64,000 nucleotides of DNA from the NCBI GenBank assembly GCA_016191165.1, contig JACPPF010000115.1, positions 31,440 to 95,439 on the forward strand, in the 5' to 3' direction. The notes below the pieces were generated by a model that was given only the letters and a program-made list of their open reading frames with translations, ran no database searches and had not been told where the DNA came from. Source of the DNA: Planctomycetota bacterium. Its GTDB lineage: Bacteria > Planctomycetota > Planctomycetia > Gemmatales > Gemmataceae. Positions 18,110-27,250 of this stretch are shown piece after piece. A program made the translations under genes and the position numbers. Every line of letters starts with the position of its first letter. Within the stretch, counting starts at the first letter, position 1.

Positions 18110-20374
18110 ATGCCAAGTCCGATCCAAAAGAGTTTTCCAGCAGGCTACCTGGTTGCATTGGCCTTTTTCCTCGGCTTCGCCAAGGCCGCGAGCGCCCAGG
18201 CAAAAAAGGATCTGCATCCACCCAGAAAAGATCCGGCGCTGTTGACCCTGGACCGCATTTTCAATTCTGCCGAGTTCGAACCGCAGAAAGTGCCGGCCCT
18301 GCGCTGGCAGAAGCGAGGATCCGGTTACTTGACGCTCGAAGCGGGAAAGTCGGGTCAGCGGCTTGTTAGCCACGACCCGGCCACCGGAAAGTCCGAGGTC
18401 CTCGTGCCCGATCACTGGCTCATTCCGGCCGGGGAGACCAAGCCGTTGGCCGTCGCGGGATATGAGCTCTCCGAGAATGGCGCGCGTCTCCTGATCTACA
18501 CCAACAGCAAACGGGTCTGGCGCGTCAACTCACGCGGCGATTACTGGGTCCTCGATCTGTCCACGCGCCAGCTCAAAAAGCTCGGCGGTGACGTGCCCCC
18601 CTCGACCACCATGTTCGCCACGTTCTCTCCCGATGGCAAACAGGTCGCCTTTGTGCATAAGAACAATCTCTACGTTCAAGATTTGCTCGATTTTCGCGTC
18701 ACGCCGCTCACCAGGAAAGGTTCGGACACGCTTATCAACGGCACCTTTGACTGGGTCTACGAGGAGGAACTTCACCTGCGCAACGGCTTTCGCTGGAGCC
18801 CGGACAGCCAAGCCATTGCCTACTGGCAACTGAATTCCGACGGCGTCAAGCAGTTTCACATCACCAATAGCGCTGCCGGACCCTACGCTCGCTTGATCTC
18901 CATTCGTTATCCGAAAACCGGCGAGAAAAACTCGGCCGCGCGCATCGGCGTCGTCGGTCTCAAGGGGGGCGATACGCTCTGGCTCGACATCCCAGGCGAT
19001 CCGCGCGAGCATTACCTCGCCAAGATGGAATGGATCGGCGACCGGATCGGGATTCAACAGTTCAATCGGCTCCAGAACGTCAACCGGGTCATGACGGCGG
19101 ATCCGAAGTCCGGCAAGGTCCAGACCATCCACACCGAAAAAGATGCGGCCTGGGTCGAGAACAACAACGATTTTCGCTGGATCGACAACAAGCAAAAACT
19201 CGTCTGGCTCAGCGAACGGGACGGCTGGCGGCACGTCTACCTCATCGGCGCCAAGGTCACGCAACTCACCAAGGGGGCCTTCGACGTGATCCAGATCGCG
19301 GCGATTAACGAGAAAACCGGCTGGCTTTACTTTATCGCCTCGCCGGAAAACCCGACGCAGCGCTATCTCTATCGCGTTCCACTAAAAGGAGGCGCAACCG
19401 AGCGCGTCACGCCGGCCGGCGTTGCGGGCATGCACGCCTATTCCATCTCCGCCGATGCGCAATGGGCTGTGCATACCTATTCCACCTTCACGCATCCGCC
19501 CGTCACGACTTTGATTCACTTGCCCGATCACAAGATCGAGAAGACATTCGCCGACAACGCCGCCTTGAAGAAGAAACTGGCGGCCTTACGGCTGGGGACC
19601 AGCGATTTCTTGCGGGTCAACATCGACGAGAATACGGCACTGGATGCCTGGTGCATCAAGCCGCCCGGCTTCGATGCCGCCAGGAAGTATCCGGTGCTCT
19701 TCTACGTTTACGGCGAGCCCGCCGGGCAGACCGTGCTGGACCGCTGGGACGGCAAGCGCTTCCTGTGGCACAGTCTGTTGGCCCAGCAAGGTTACCTGGT
19801 GATGAGCGTGGATAACCGCGGGACGCCGGCGCCGCGCGGGCGTTCGTGGCGAAAAAGCATTTATCGGCAGGTCGGCATCCTGGCCTCCGCGGACCAGGCG
19901 GCAGCCGTGCGCACGCTCCTGAAACATCGGCCCTACATGGATCCCGCGCGCATTGCCATCTGGGGTTGGAGCGGCGGCGGCTCCATGAGTCTGAACGCCA
20001 TCTTTCGCTTCCCCGAACTCTATCAGACCGCCATGGCCATCGCCCCGGTTCCCAATCAACGCCACTATGACACCATCTACCAGGAACGCTACATGGGACT
20101 GCCAAGCGATAACGTCGCGGGATACCGCAACGGCTCCCCGATCCACTTCGCTCGCCAGCTCAAGGGCAACCTGTTCATCGCCCACGGCACCGGGGATGAC
20201 AACTGCCACTACCTTGGCGTCGAGACGCTTATTGACGAATTGATCACGCACAACAAGCAGTTTACGATGCTGGCCTATCCGAACCGCAGCCACAGCATCA
20301 ACGAAGGACGCAACACCACGCGCCACCTTTTTGAATCGCTCACACGGTACCTGCGAACGCACACGCCGCCGTGA
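18110..20374 (+). CDS. S9 family peptidase (dipeptidyl peptidase IV / prolyl oligopeptidase-like)
   Basis: N-terminal beta-propeller with FDWVYEEE; IWGWSGGGSMSLNA nucleophile elbow; catalytic Asp/His region HGTGDDNCHY...NRSHSI. Confidence 0.92.
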   Translation: MPSPIQKSFPAGYLVALAFFLGFAKAASAQAKKDLHPPRKDPALLTLDRIFNSAEFEPQKVPALRWQKRGSGYLTLEAGKSGQRLVSHDPATGKSEVLVPDHWLIPAGETKPLAVAGYELSENGARLLIYTNSKRVWRVNSRGDYWVLDLSTRQLKKLGGDVPPSTTMFATFSPDGKQVAFVHKNNLYVQDLLDFRVTPLTRKGSDTLINGTFDWVYEEELHLRNGFRWSPDSQAIAYWQLNSDGVKQFHITNSAAGPYARLISIRYPKTGEKNSAARIGVVGLKGGDTLWLDIPGDPREHYLAKMEWIGDRIGIQQFNRLQNVNRVMTADPKSGKVQTIHTEKDAAWVENNNDFRWIDNKQKLVWLSERDGWRHVYLIGAKVTQLTKGAFDVIQIAAINEKTGWLYFIASPENPTQRYLYRVPLKGGATERVTPAGVAGMHAYSISADAQWAVHTYSTFTHPPVTTLIHLPDHKIEKTFADNAALKKKLAALRLGTSDFLRVNIDENTALDAWCIKPPGFDAARKYPVLFYVYGEPAGQTVLDRWDGKRFLWHSLLAQQGYLVMSVDNRGTPAPRGRSWRKSIYRQVGILASADQAAAVRTLLKHRPYMDPARIAIWGWSGGGSMSLNAIFRFPELYQTAMAIAPVPNQRHYDTIYQERYMGLPSDNVAGYRNGSPIHFARQLKGNLFIAHGTGDDNCHYLGVETLIDELITHNKQFTMLAYPNRSHSINEGRNTTRHLFESLTRYLRTHTPP

Positions 20375-20501
20375 TGCCGGCCGGTTTGGCGAGCCAGGCC
20401 GCGCATCCGGCCGCTCACGCCCATCGGCTCGCCACTTGAGTCAAGCCACGGGACGGCACGTTTGGTACTGTGCGGTGTTCGCCTGCTGAACGCGATGGAT
20501 G

Positions 20502-20678
20502 CTATGAACCGGTGGCCGCCTTACATGTCAGGAATTGCTTCACAAGGTATCGAACCGCCTCGCCGTGATTGCCCGAGAATGCGTTGACCGGGAACTGGCG
20601 ACCATGAATCCAACGCTGAAAGCCAGCGACCTTCAGCGCCGGTGACCCCAGCGACTCCACGTCTTTTAACCGTCCCAT
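20502..20678 (-). pseudogene. 58-aa coding-looking remnant MGRLKDVESLGSPALKVAGFQRWIHGRQFPVNAFSGNHGEAVRYLVKQFLTCKAATGS*
   Basis: Read directly from the minus strand; below the ORF-track length cutoff; sequence looks protein-like but is truncated by an upstream TGA. Confidence 0.35.
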
Positions 20679-20780
20679 CACGGGGTCCCACGCGTTTTCC
20701 GGGATTCATCTATTCCGAAGTGTGGGAATCGAGCCGTCTCATTGTCGCACGGATCCGCACGCCCAAGCGAAGCCAATTTC

Positions 20781-20922
20781 GGCCTGGTTCAAGTGAAAAT
20801 CCCAGCGAGCCGCCGGGCTTGTCCCGGCGGTTCATTCCGATCCGCCTTGGTTCACCGCCGGGACAAGCCCGGCGGCTCGCGATTGGTTTGCTACCCGGGA
20901 TTCGATCGATTTGAACCAGGCC
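20781..20922. repeat. Nested foldback element: outer arms ggcctggttcaa/ttgaaccaggcc, middle arms aatccc/gggatt, inner perfect 27-bp arms gcgagccgccgggcttgtcccggcggt with 22-nt loop
   Basis: Arms 20781-20792/20911-20922, 20798-20803/20897-20902, 20805-20831/20854-20880 checked base by base. Confidence 0.9.
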
Positions 20923-20933
20923 CCAAGTTCACG

Positions 20934-21293
20934 CTATTTCGCTGCCTTTCGTTCGCGAGTTTCTTTTTTTTTGCCCCCAGTCCTCCTGACCGGCGCGGCT
21001 CGCAGTTCGCCGTTCTTGGACTCGGCTCGCTCCGATCGGTTTTGAACCTTCGACCAATCGATCTGGGCGACCCAGCATTTTTCTTTTTCGTTATAGCGTA
21101 CAACAGCGTCGGCCATCAGGTCGTCGGGATTTCCGGCGTCGTCCGCATCGTCCATGGCCACGGTCAGCGCCAGACCATCCTTCAAATGGAGGCCCAGGCG
21201 CGCGATGTCTTGGATCGAACCAAGAGTGGTCAAGCGGATGCGATTTTGGCTGTCCAGATTGTTGAAGTCCCCGTAAATTTCTGGCTTCGTCAT
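20934..21293 (-). CDS. Hypothetical protein
   Basis: 119 aa MTKPEIYGDFNNLDSQNRIRLTTLGSIQDIARLGLHLKDG; adjacent to the next minus-strand ORF. Confidence 0.65.
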   Translation of the reverse strand: MTKPEIYGDFNNLDSQNRIRLTTLGSIQDIARLGLHLKDGLALTVAMDDADDAGNPDDLMADAVVRYNEKEKCWVAQIDWSKVQNRSERAESKNGELRAAPVRRTGGKKKETRERKAAK

Positions 21294-21301
21294 CGGTCAC
21301 C

Positions 21302-21670
21302 TCATTTTTTCGTCCGCTTGGCCGGATTCGCGAGCGTGGGCCGAAAAAGTTCACTCGCTTTTTCTGGCGTCAAACCGATCAGAGTCGCGTGTTTTGCATT
21401 GGTTTCACTTGGTTCCGCCACCACGTCGCCACCGGCTGCCCGGATTTTGCCCACGGAGGTCACGCCAATCTGCCCGTTGCGAATGCCAGGATGATCTGTC
21501 GCCGCAATGGGCATCGTCAACTCATCAAGGGTTGCATCCGGCGCGCAATTGACGGAAACCCCATCCATCGATCCGTCGCTTCGAATGACAACGCCCGATC
21601 CCTTAACGAAGTTCTCGGGCATATTCCTGCCGCCATACACGACCAGAGCGTCATCAGGCAATCTAGCCAT
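21302..21670 (-). CDS. Hypothetical protein
   Basis: MARLPDDALVVYGGRNMPENFVKGSGVVIRSDGSMDGVSVNCAPDATLDEL; 8-nt gap to the next ORF suggests an operon. Confidence 0.65.
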   Translation of the reverse strand: MARLPDDALVVYGGRNMPENFVKGSGVVIRSDGSMDGVSVNCAPDATLDELTMPIAATDHPGIRNGQIGVTSVGKIRAAGGDVVAEPSETNAKHATLIGLTPEKASELFRPTLANPAKRTKK

Positions 21671-21691
21671 TGCCATTATACCCATTCAGAC

Positions 21692-23494
21692 TCACTGATC
21701 CGACTCCAACACCGCCAGGAACGCCTCCTGCGGGATCTCCACCTGGCCGACCTGTTTCATCCGTTTCTTGCCCGCGGCTTGCTTGGCCCATAGCTTGCGC
21801 TTGCGCGTGATGTCGCCGCCGTAGCATTTCGCGGTCACGTTTTTCTTCATCGCGCTGATCGTTTCGCGCGCGATGATGCGGCTGCCGATGGCCGCCTGAA
21901 TCGCGATCTCGAACATGTGCCGATCGATCTCGCTGCGCAGTTTCTTCACGAGCCGTCGGCCTCGATTGTCAGCGAAGGCGCGATGAACAATGATCGACAG
22001 GGCATCGACGCGGTTGCCATGCACGAGGACATCCAGACGCACCAGGTCCGCGGGGCGGAAGCCGAGGATATCGTAATCCATCGTGCCGTAGCCGTGCGTG
22101 ACCGATTTGAGGCGGTCATAAAGATCGTAAATCACCTCCGCGAGCGGCATTTCGTAGACGATGATGGCGCGCGTCGGGCTGAGGTACTCGGTGCGCAGAA
22201 AAATGCCGCGGCGATCGGTGCAGAGCTTCATGATGTCGCCGATGTTCTCCGTCGGCACCAGGAAACTGGCCTTGACGAGCGGTTCGCGGAATTCCTCGAT
22301 CTGGCCGGCGTCGGGGACTTTCTGCGGGTTGTCGATGCTGATGATCTCGCCATTGCGTTTGAGGATCTCGTAGGTGACGTTGGGCGCGGTCGTGACAAGG
22401 TCGAGCCCGCTGTCGCGCTCGACGCGCTGCTGAATGATCTCGCGATGCAGCATCCCCAGAAAGCCGCAGCGGAAGCCGAAGCCCAGCCCCTCGGAGTTTT
22501 CAGGCTGATAGGTAAAACTGCTATCGTTGAGCTTGAGCTTGGCCAGCGCCTCGCGCAGGTCCTCGAACTGGTGGTTATTGACGGGGTAGAGCCCCGAGAA
22601 CACCATCGGCTTGGGTTCCTTGTAACCGGGCAACGCCTCGGCGGCGGGACGCTCGGACTCGGTCACGGTATCACCGATGTGGACGTCGGAAAGCGTCTTG
22701 ATCTGGGCAATGACGTAGCCGACCTGCCCCGCGATCAACTCGTCGCACGCCACCATGCCCGGCCGGAACTGGCCGATCTCCAGCACCTCGTGCTCGGAGC
22801 CCTTGCTCATCAGCTTGATCTTGGTCCCCTTGGCAATGCGGCCTTCCTTCACGCGCACGTAGACGACGACGCCGCGGTAGACGTCGAAATGGCTGTTGTA
22901 AACGAGGGCCCGCAGCGGATCATCGGGATTGCCCGGGGGAGGCGGAACGCGGTCGATGATCGCCTGGAGCGCCTCGTCGATGCCGATGCCCGATTTGCCT
23001 GACACCTTGAGCACGTCGAAAGGATCGATCCCCAGGGCGGTTTCCATCTCGGCGAGGATGGCATCGACGCGCGTGATCTGCAAGTCGATCTTGTTCAGCG
23101 CCGGCACGATCGTGAGGTCATGCTCCATCGCCAGGTAGGCGTTGGCGACAGTTTGCGCCTGCACGCCCTGGAACGCATCCACCAAAAGGATGACGCCCTC
23201 ACAGGCGGCCAGGCTGCGGGAAACCTCGTAGCTGAAATCGACGTGCCCAGGCGTGTCGATCAAGTTGAGCTCGTACCTCGTCCCCTTGTATTCGTAATAG
23301 ATGGTGACCGGGTGCATGCGGATGGTGATGCCGCGCTCGCGTTCGAGGTCCATGGAGTCGAGGAGCTGGTTCTGAAACTCGCGCTGCGTGATCGTGCCGG
23401 ATTTGAGCAAAAACTGATCCGCGAGGGTGCTCTTGCCGTGATCAATATGGGCAATGATCGAGAAGTTGCGAATATGGCTCGTTTGCGCGGTCAT
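21692..23494 (-). CDS. lepA: Elongation factor 4 (LepA GTPase)
   Basis: IAHIDHGKSTLADQFL, DTPGHVDFSYEVSRSLAACEG, NKIDL; LepA C-terminus QAAIGSRIIARETISAMKKNVTAKCYGGDITRKRKLWAKQAAGKKRMKQVG. Confidence 0.97.
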   Translation of the reverse strand: MTAQTSHIRNFSIIAHIDHGKSTLADQFLLKSGTITQREFQNQLLDSMDLERERGITIRMHPVTIYYEYKGTRYELNLIDTPGHVDFSYEVSRSLAACEGVILLVDAFQGVQAQTVANAYLAMEHDLTIVPALNKIDLQITRVDAILAEMETALGIDPFDVLKVSGKSGIGIDEALQAIIDRVPPPPGNPDDPLRALVYNSHFDVYRGVVVYVRVKEGRIAKGTKIKLMSKGSEHEVLEIGQFRPGMVACDELIAGQVGYVIAQIKTLSDVHIGDTVTESERPAAEALPGYKEPKPMVFSGLYPVNNHQFEDLREALAKLKLNDSSFTYQPENSEGLGFGFRCGFLGMLHREIIQQRVERDSGLDLVTTAPNVTYEILKRNGEIISIDNPQKVPDAGQIEEFREPLVKASFLVPTENIGDIMKLCTDRRGIFLRTEYLSPTRAIIVYEMPLAEVIYDLYDRLKSVTHGYGTMDYDILGFRPADLVRLDVLVHGNRVDALSIIVHRAFADNRGRRLVKKLRSEIDRHMFEIAIQAAIGSRIIARETISAMKKNVTAKCYGGDITRKRKLWAKQAAGKKRMKQVGQVEIPQEAFLAVLESDQ

Positions 23495-23978
23495 GCGTCA
23501 TCCTTCGTCGTTCGTCCTTCCACTACCAACTACTCTACCGGCGGCAAGCAGATGCGGATAGGGCAGAGGCCTCAGGTCGCCCGTTTGGCGAGTTGGTGCG
23601 GCGTCGATTCGCGACGTTGCGTGCTTGAACAAACAAGTGAATAGTCGTAGTCGCGTCGCAAGCCATTGCAGGGCAATCGGTTGCCGCGATTTTCTTGAGG
23701 ACTTCTCACGGAACGGGGGTGGTATCCCGGCGCGGATACCGAACCAGGGGCGCAACCGTCTTGCGCCACCGAGCGGCGCACGAGTCGGGAGGGCCACAGT
23801 TTCGCGTATTGCCGAATGAATTCTTTTCTTTTTCTAGATGGGATAGAGACTAAAACGATTGATAGAAAACACAAAATATCGGCATATATTGGCACAAAAC
23901 GATGGCTTTTTCACAAAAATCGTGAGGAAGTTGCATGAATAACAATGGAACAGGTTTTAGATCTTATCAAAACTCTGA

Positions 23979-24031
23979 TTTTTTTTATTTTTTTTTGAAT
24001 TGGCGCTTGCAATTCGCGTGGGGGGGGGGGG
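23979..24031. repeat. Homopolymer cluster T8-A-T9 followed by G12
   Basis: T at 23979-23986 and 23988-23996; G at 24020-24031. Confidence 0.9.
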
Positions 24032-24081
24032 TAATATCTCCAAAAGTTTCCACAACCATCTTCCTTAAAATCGAGCTACTG

Positions 24082-24910
24082 ATGTTTTCGCTAATCGCTC
24101 GATGTCTGGGTTTGCTGCTCCTGACCGCTGCCGGGCTCAAGATTTATGGGTTTGGCGTCGATCCGGTGGCGCGGCTGGGAATCTTTTCGGCGCCCGCGTT
24201 TCAGTTCTTGGTGATTGTTTTTGAGATTCTGCTCGGCCTTTGGTGGGTTTCCGGCGTTCAACCGCTTGGGGCGTGTTGCGGCTCTTTCAACGTTTCTGGT
24301 TTTCGCCAGCGTGAGTTTCTATCAAGGCTGGATCGGGCAGGCCAGCTGCGGTTGCCTCGGCGCGAAGGTCAGCGTCAACCCGTGGATCATGTTCACGATT
24401 GACGTGGCAGCATTTTTTGCGCTACTGCTAGCGCGGCCCGATTTGACGCCGCTTTGGGTCCATCGGGTTCGCATCCTTTCGGTTTGCAGCGGCGTGCTGG
24501 GCGCTTATCTGTTGCTCCTTGGGAGCGTCGCGGGAATCGCCCACGTTCGCTACGGGTCCATCGATGCCGCCCTTGCCAGCCTGCGCAACGAGCGCCTTTC
24601 GCTTCAACCGGCGCTGGTTGACATGGGCGAGGGCATCGCCGGCGAAGAGCGCGACGCCTCGGTCGAATTGACCAACTGGACCGAACATCCCATCCGCCTG
24701 ATCGGCGGCACGGCGGATTGTTCGTGTACGGTCCTTGGCGACCTGCCGATCACGATTCCGCCGGGCGAATCGCGCTCCATCACGGTCACCATGCGCTTGC
24801 CAAAAACGCCCGGCCTGTTCAACCGCAAGGCTCAGCTGACGATTGATGATGAAGGATTCAAAAGAATCGGCTTTCGCCTGATTGGCCGAATAAGCAGAGC
24901 AGCGGAGTAA
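24082..24910 (+). CDS. MauE/DoxX-like membrane protein fused to DUF1573-like domain, interrupted by an apparent +1 frameshift at 24268-24271
   Basis: Frame 1 (24082-) gives MFSLIARCLGLLLLTAAGLKIYG...GLWWVSGVQPLG. Frame 2 continues RVAALSTFLVFASVSFYQGWIGQASCGCLG...VELTNWTEHPIRLIGGTADCSCTVLGDLPITIPPGES. Removing one G from GGGG restores one ORF. Confidence 0.7.
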
Positions 24911-24938
24911 ACGTTTCCCTTTTTGCAAGGAGTTTTCC

Positions 24939-25343
24939 ATGAATCGCGTAACGAATGTGTTGTCGTGGTTTCTCTTTTGCCTGGCCGCGGTGTTGATCAC
25001 CGTTGCCATGCTGGCGGTGCCGCAGAACGCGTTTGCGGATGCGGGAGGGGATTGGTGCGACACCTATTGCCAGGGACAATGCCCCTGGCAACCCGTTTGT
25101 TACACCGACTGCAAGTCGGCTTGCTATGACGGATACTACGACTGCAAACTTTGCGATAATTACTCGGGAAACCAGCAAACCCAGTGTATCGCGGGTTGCC
25201 AAGCTGGCGACAACGCCGGCCCGTATTGCAATCTTTTTTGCAGCTGTTCAGCCACTCAGGCTTGCGGAAAGGGAAAATCCACCACTTGTTTGTTGGTTTG
25301 CAGCTGTAAAAATGACCCAACGCTAGGCTATTTTTGCGACTGA
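24939..25343 (+). CDS. Small secreted Cys-rich protein (18 Cys after the leader)
   Basis: Leader WFLFCLAAVLITVAMLAVPQNAFAD then dense Cys; AAGGAG-type RBS upstream. Confidence 0.75.
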   Translation: MNRVTNVLSWFLFCLAAVLITVAMLAVPQNAFADAGGDWCDTYCQGQCPWQPVCYTDCKSACYDGYYDCKLCDNYSGNQQTQCIAGCQAGDNAGPYCNLFCSCSATQACGKGKSTTCLLVCSCKNDPTLGYFCD

Positions 25344-25535
25344 AAAAGGGGACGACCTTGGGCTTGGTGCAAACCGTGGTGGCGCCCCCTGTGACACACG
25401 AATCCAATCGTACGGCATTAAGTGATCACACGATTGGAATGGTGTGCAAAAAGGGGTGCCACCGGAAAACAAAGGTTTTTGAACGAGGCCTGACTTTGCT
25501 TTTCAAAGTGGGACTACGACAACAATGAGCTGGCA

Positions 25536-26576
25536 ATGAACCGATCAAAATGCTACGGCCTGTGTTTTTTTCTCCTGCTTGCCAAAACGGTGGTTCCTGG
25601 TCCCTTATCAGCGGAGGATCAACTGCGTGCGCGTTTTCTTGCCGAAGGGCCGAAGGGCTGGAAGGTCCTCAAATCCAATGTGCGGGAACTACAGGGAAAG
25701 TGGATTGGCCGCTATAAACTTGGAGTGCATCCGTTAATTATCGAAGAAGCAACATTCAAGGTTAATGGCGGATTTCTGGTCTATGAAGAACGGCGCAGGG
25801 AGGAAAAGGGACAGGTTGACAGGGTGGTCGCTTTTGGAGCCAACTCGAAATACCGGTTTGCCTTGCAGCAACCCCGGCCATCGTCGTCGTGGACGCTGGT
25901 AAATGTTGGCTCTGCGGCGGATCCTCACCGGATTGACCATCCGTATTCGCGCGCATCTGGTGTGGGATTTCTTCGATTCTTGCACACTCCGTTCACCGTA
26001 AACTCCATGCCGATTCCCGTCATGATTACGGAAGCTGGTTTCAAGCTGGAAAAAGTTGGGGAGTTGACGCGCGACGGAAGGAAGCTCGCGAAGATCGAGT
26101 TCACCTACACCCCGCCGAAGATTAACGTGGAAGTGGTGAACGGGAGGCCCGTACGCCGGGATATGCACATGACCAAAATGCGCGGAGGCTGGATGGTGCT
26201 CGATCCGGAGCGGAACTGGTCTCTTCAAGAATCCAGCCTGGACCTCGTCGGCGGGGAGAAGAATACCTGCATCGTAGAATACGCGAAGTCCGATAGCGGT
26301 GTTTTCTTGCCGTCGCGCGTGTTTGAGAAAGACAATGCCGTTTCGGTCTGGGAGGTGACGTTCAGTGACCTGACAATTCGCGATATACCAGAGAAGGAAT
26401 TCACGCTAACGGCCTACGGACTCCCCGAACCGATGGGCGTCGTTTGGCCATCGCCGACGCGGTGGTATTTGTGGATCACGCTGGCCGCTGTCGGCGCCGT
26501 CGTGCTGGGGTTCGTGTTGCGAAAACTACAACGCCGATATCAAACGCCGAAGGCGGTCGAGCCTGCGAAGCAATAG
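25536..26576 (+). CDS. Secreted, C-terminally membrane-anchored protein with LPEPMGVVWPSPTRWYLWITL motif
   Basis: N-terminal signal; C-terminal TM plus RKLQRR; C-terminus shared with 27251-28300. Confidence 0.75.
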   Translation: MNRSKCYGLCFFLLLAKTVVPGPLSAEDQLRARFLAEGPKGWKVLKSNVRELQGKWIGRYKLGVHPLIIEEATFKVNGGFLVYEERRREEKGQVDRVVAFGANSKYRFALQQPRPSSSWTLVNVGSAADPHRIDHPYSRASGVGFLRFLHTPFTVNSMPIPVMITEAGFKLEKVGELTRDGRKLAKIEFTYTPPKINVEVVNGRPVRRDMHMTKMRGGWMVLDPERNWSLQESSLDLVGGEKNTCIVEYAKSDSGVFLPSRVFEKDNAVSVWEVTFSDLTIRDIPEKEFTLTAYGLPEPMGVVWPSPTRWYLWITLAAVGAVVLGFVLRKLQRRYQTPKAVEPAKQ

Positions 26577-26597
26577 ACGATACAAAGAAGGCCCCTC

Positions 26598-26693
26598 ATG
26601 AAACCTGTTCGCCGCCGCGCACTCACGCTGATCGAATTGCTGGTCGTGCTGGCGAGATCGTGGATCGTACTCACGTTGAGTGATTTTTTTTGA
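26598..26693 (+). pseudogene. 31-codon remnant of a DUF1559-type pseudopilin N-terminus
   Basis: MKPVRRRALTLIELLVVLARSWIVLTLSDFF*; prepilin-like ALTLIELLVV as in the intact gene at 28314. Confidence 0.65.
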
Positions 26694-26705
26694 AAGGAGT
26701 TTGTC

Positions 26706-26993
26706 ATGGCTCGATTGTGTTTGTTCTTGCAGGGTTTCTTCTTTTGCCTGGCATTGGCGTTGATGACGGTCGCGGTGTTGGCCGTGCCTCCGGCCGCGAT
26801 CGCGGATCCGCCGGGCGATCCGGGGGGCGGCGGTGAGACGTCGCCTTGCAAGAATGGCAACATTTACTGTACCGCCGCATTGAGCGAATCGACGTGCCAC
26901 TCAGTGGATAGGACATGCTTCGGGTCAATTACCGAGTGCTGGTGTCTGTGGGATGTAAACAAGGATCCAAAATGCCAGTGCACTCCGCGATAA
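26706..26993 (+). CDS. Small secreted Cys-rich protein (8 Cys after the leader), leader paralog of 24939-25343
   Basis: GFFFCLALALMTVAVLAVPPAAIAD closely resembles WFLFCLAAVLITVAMLAVPQNAFAD; AAAGGAG RBS. Confidence 0.7.
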   Translation: MARLCLFLQGFFFCLALALMTVAVLAVPPAAIADPPGDPGGGGETSPCKNGNIYCTAALSESTCHSVDRTCFGSITECWCLWDVNKDPKCQCTPR

Positions 26994-27250
26994 CGGTGCG
27001 GCCTTGGATCCTTCGGGTGAAATGCCAGCCCTCGTGGCGGCCGGCGGACAAGTCGAATGAACCTTTGCGGGTATGGCGCCGCGCAAGCGACGTTTTGTTG
27101 AATAGCGACGGGTTCAACGAGGGGCTATAGCGCCCAGGGTGCCGAGCGCCGGCCGTCGATAGCCAGCGATTCCATGGCCAGCGTTTTGTCGATGAATAGC
27201 GCCGGCGTGTGTCGGCGCCGCGGTCCGTCTTCGTAATTCGGAACCCGATC

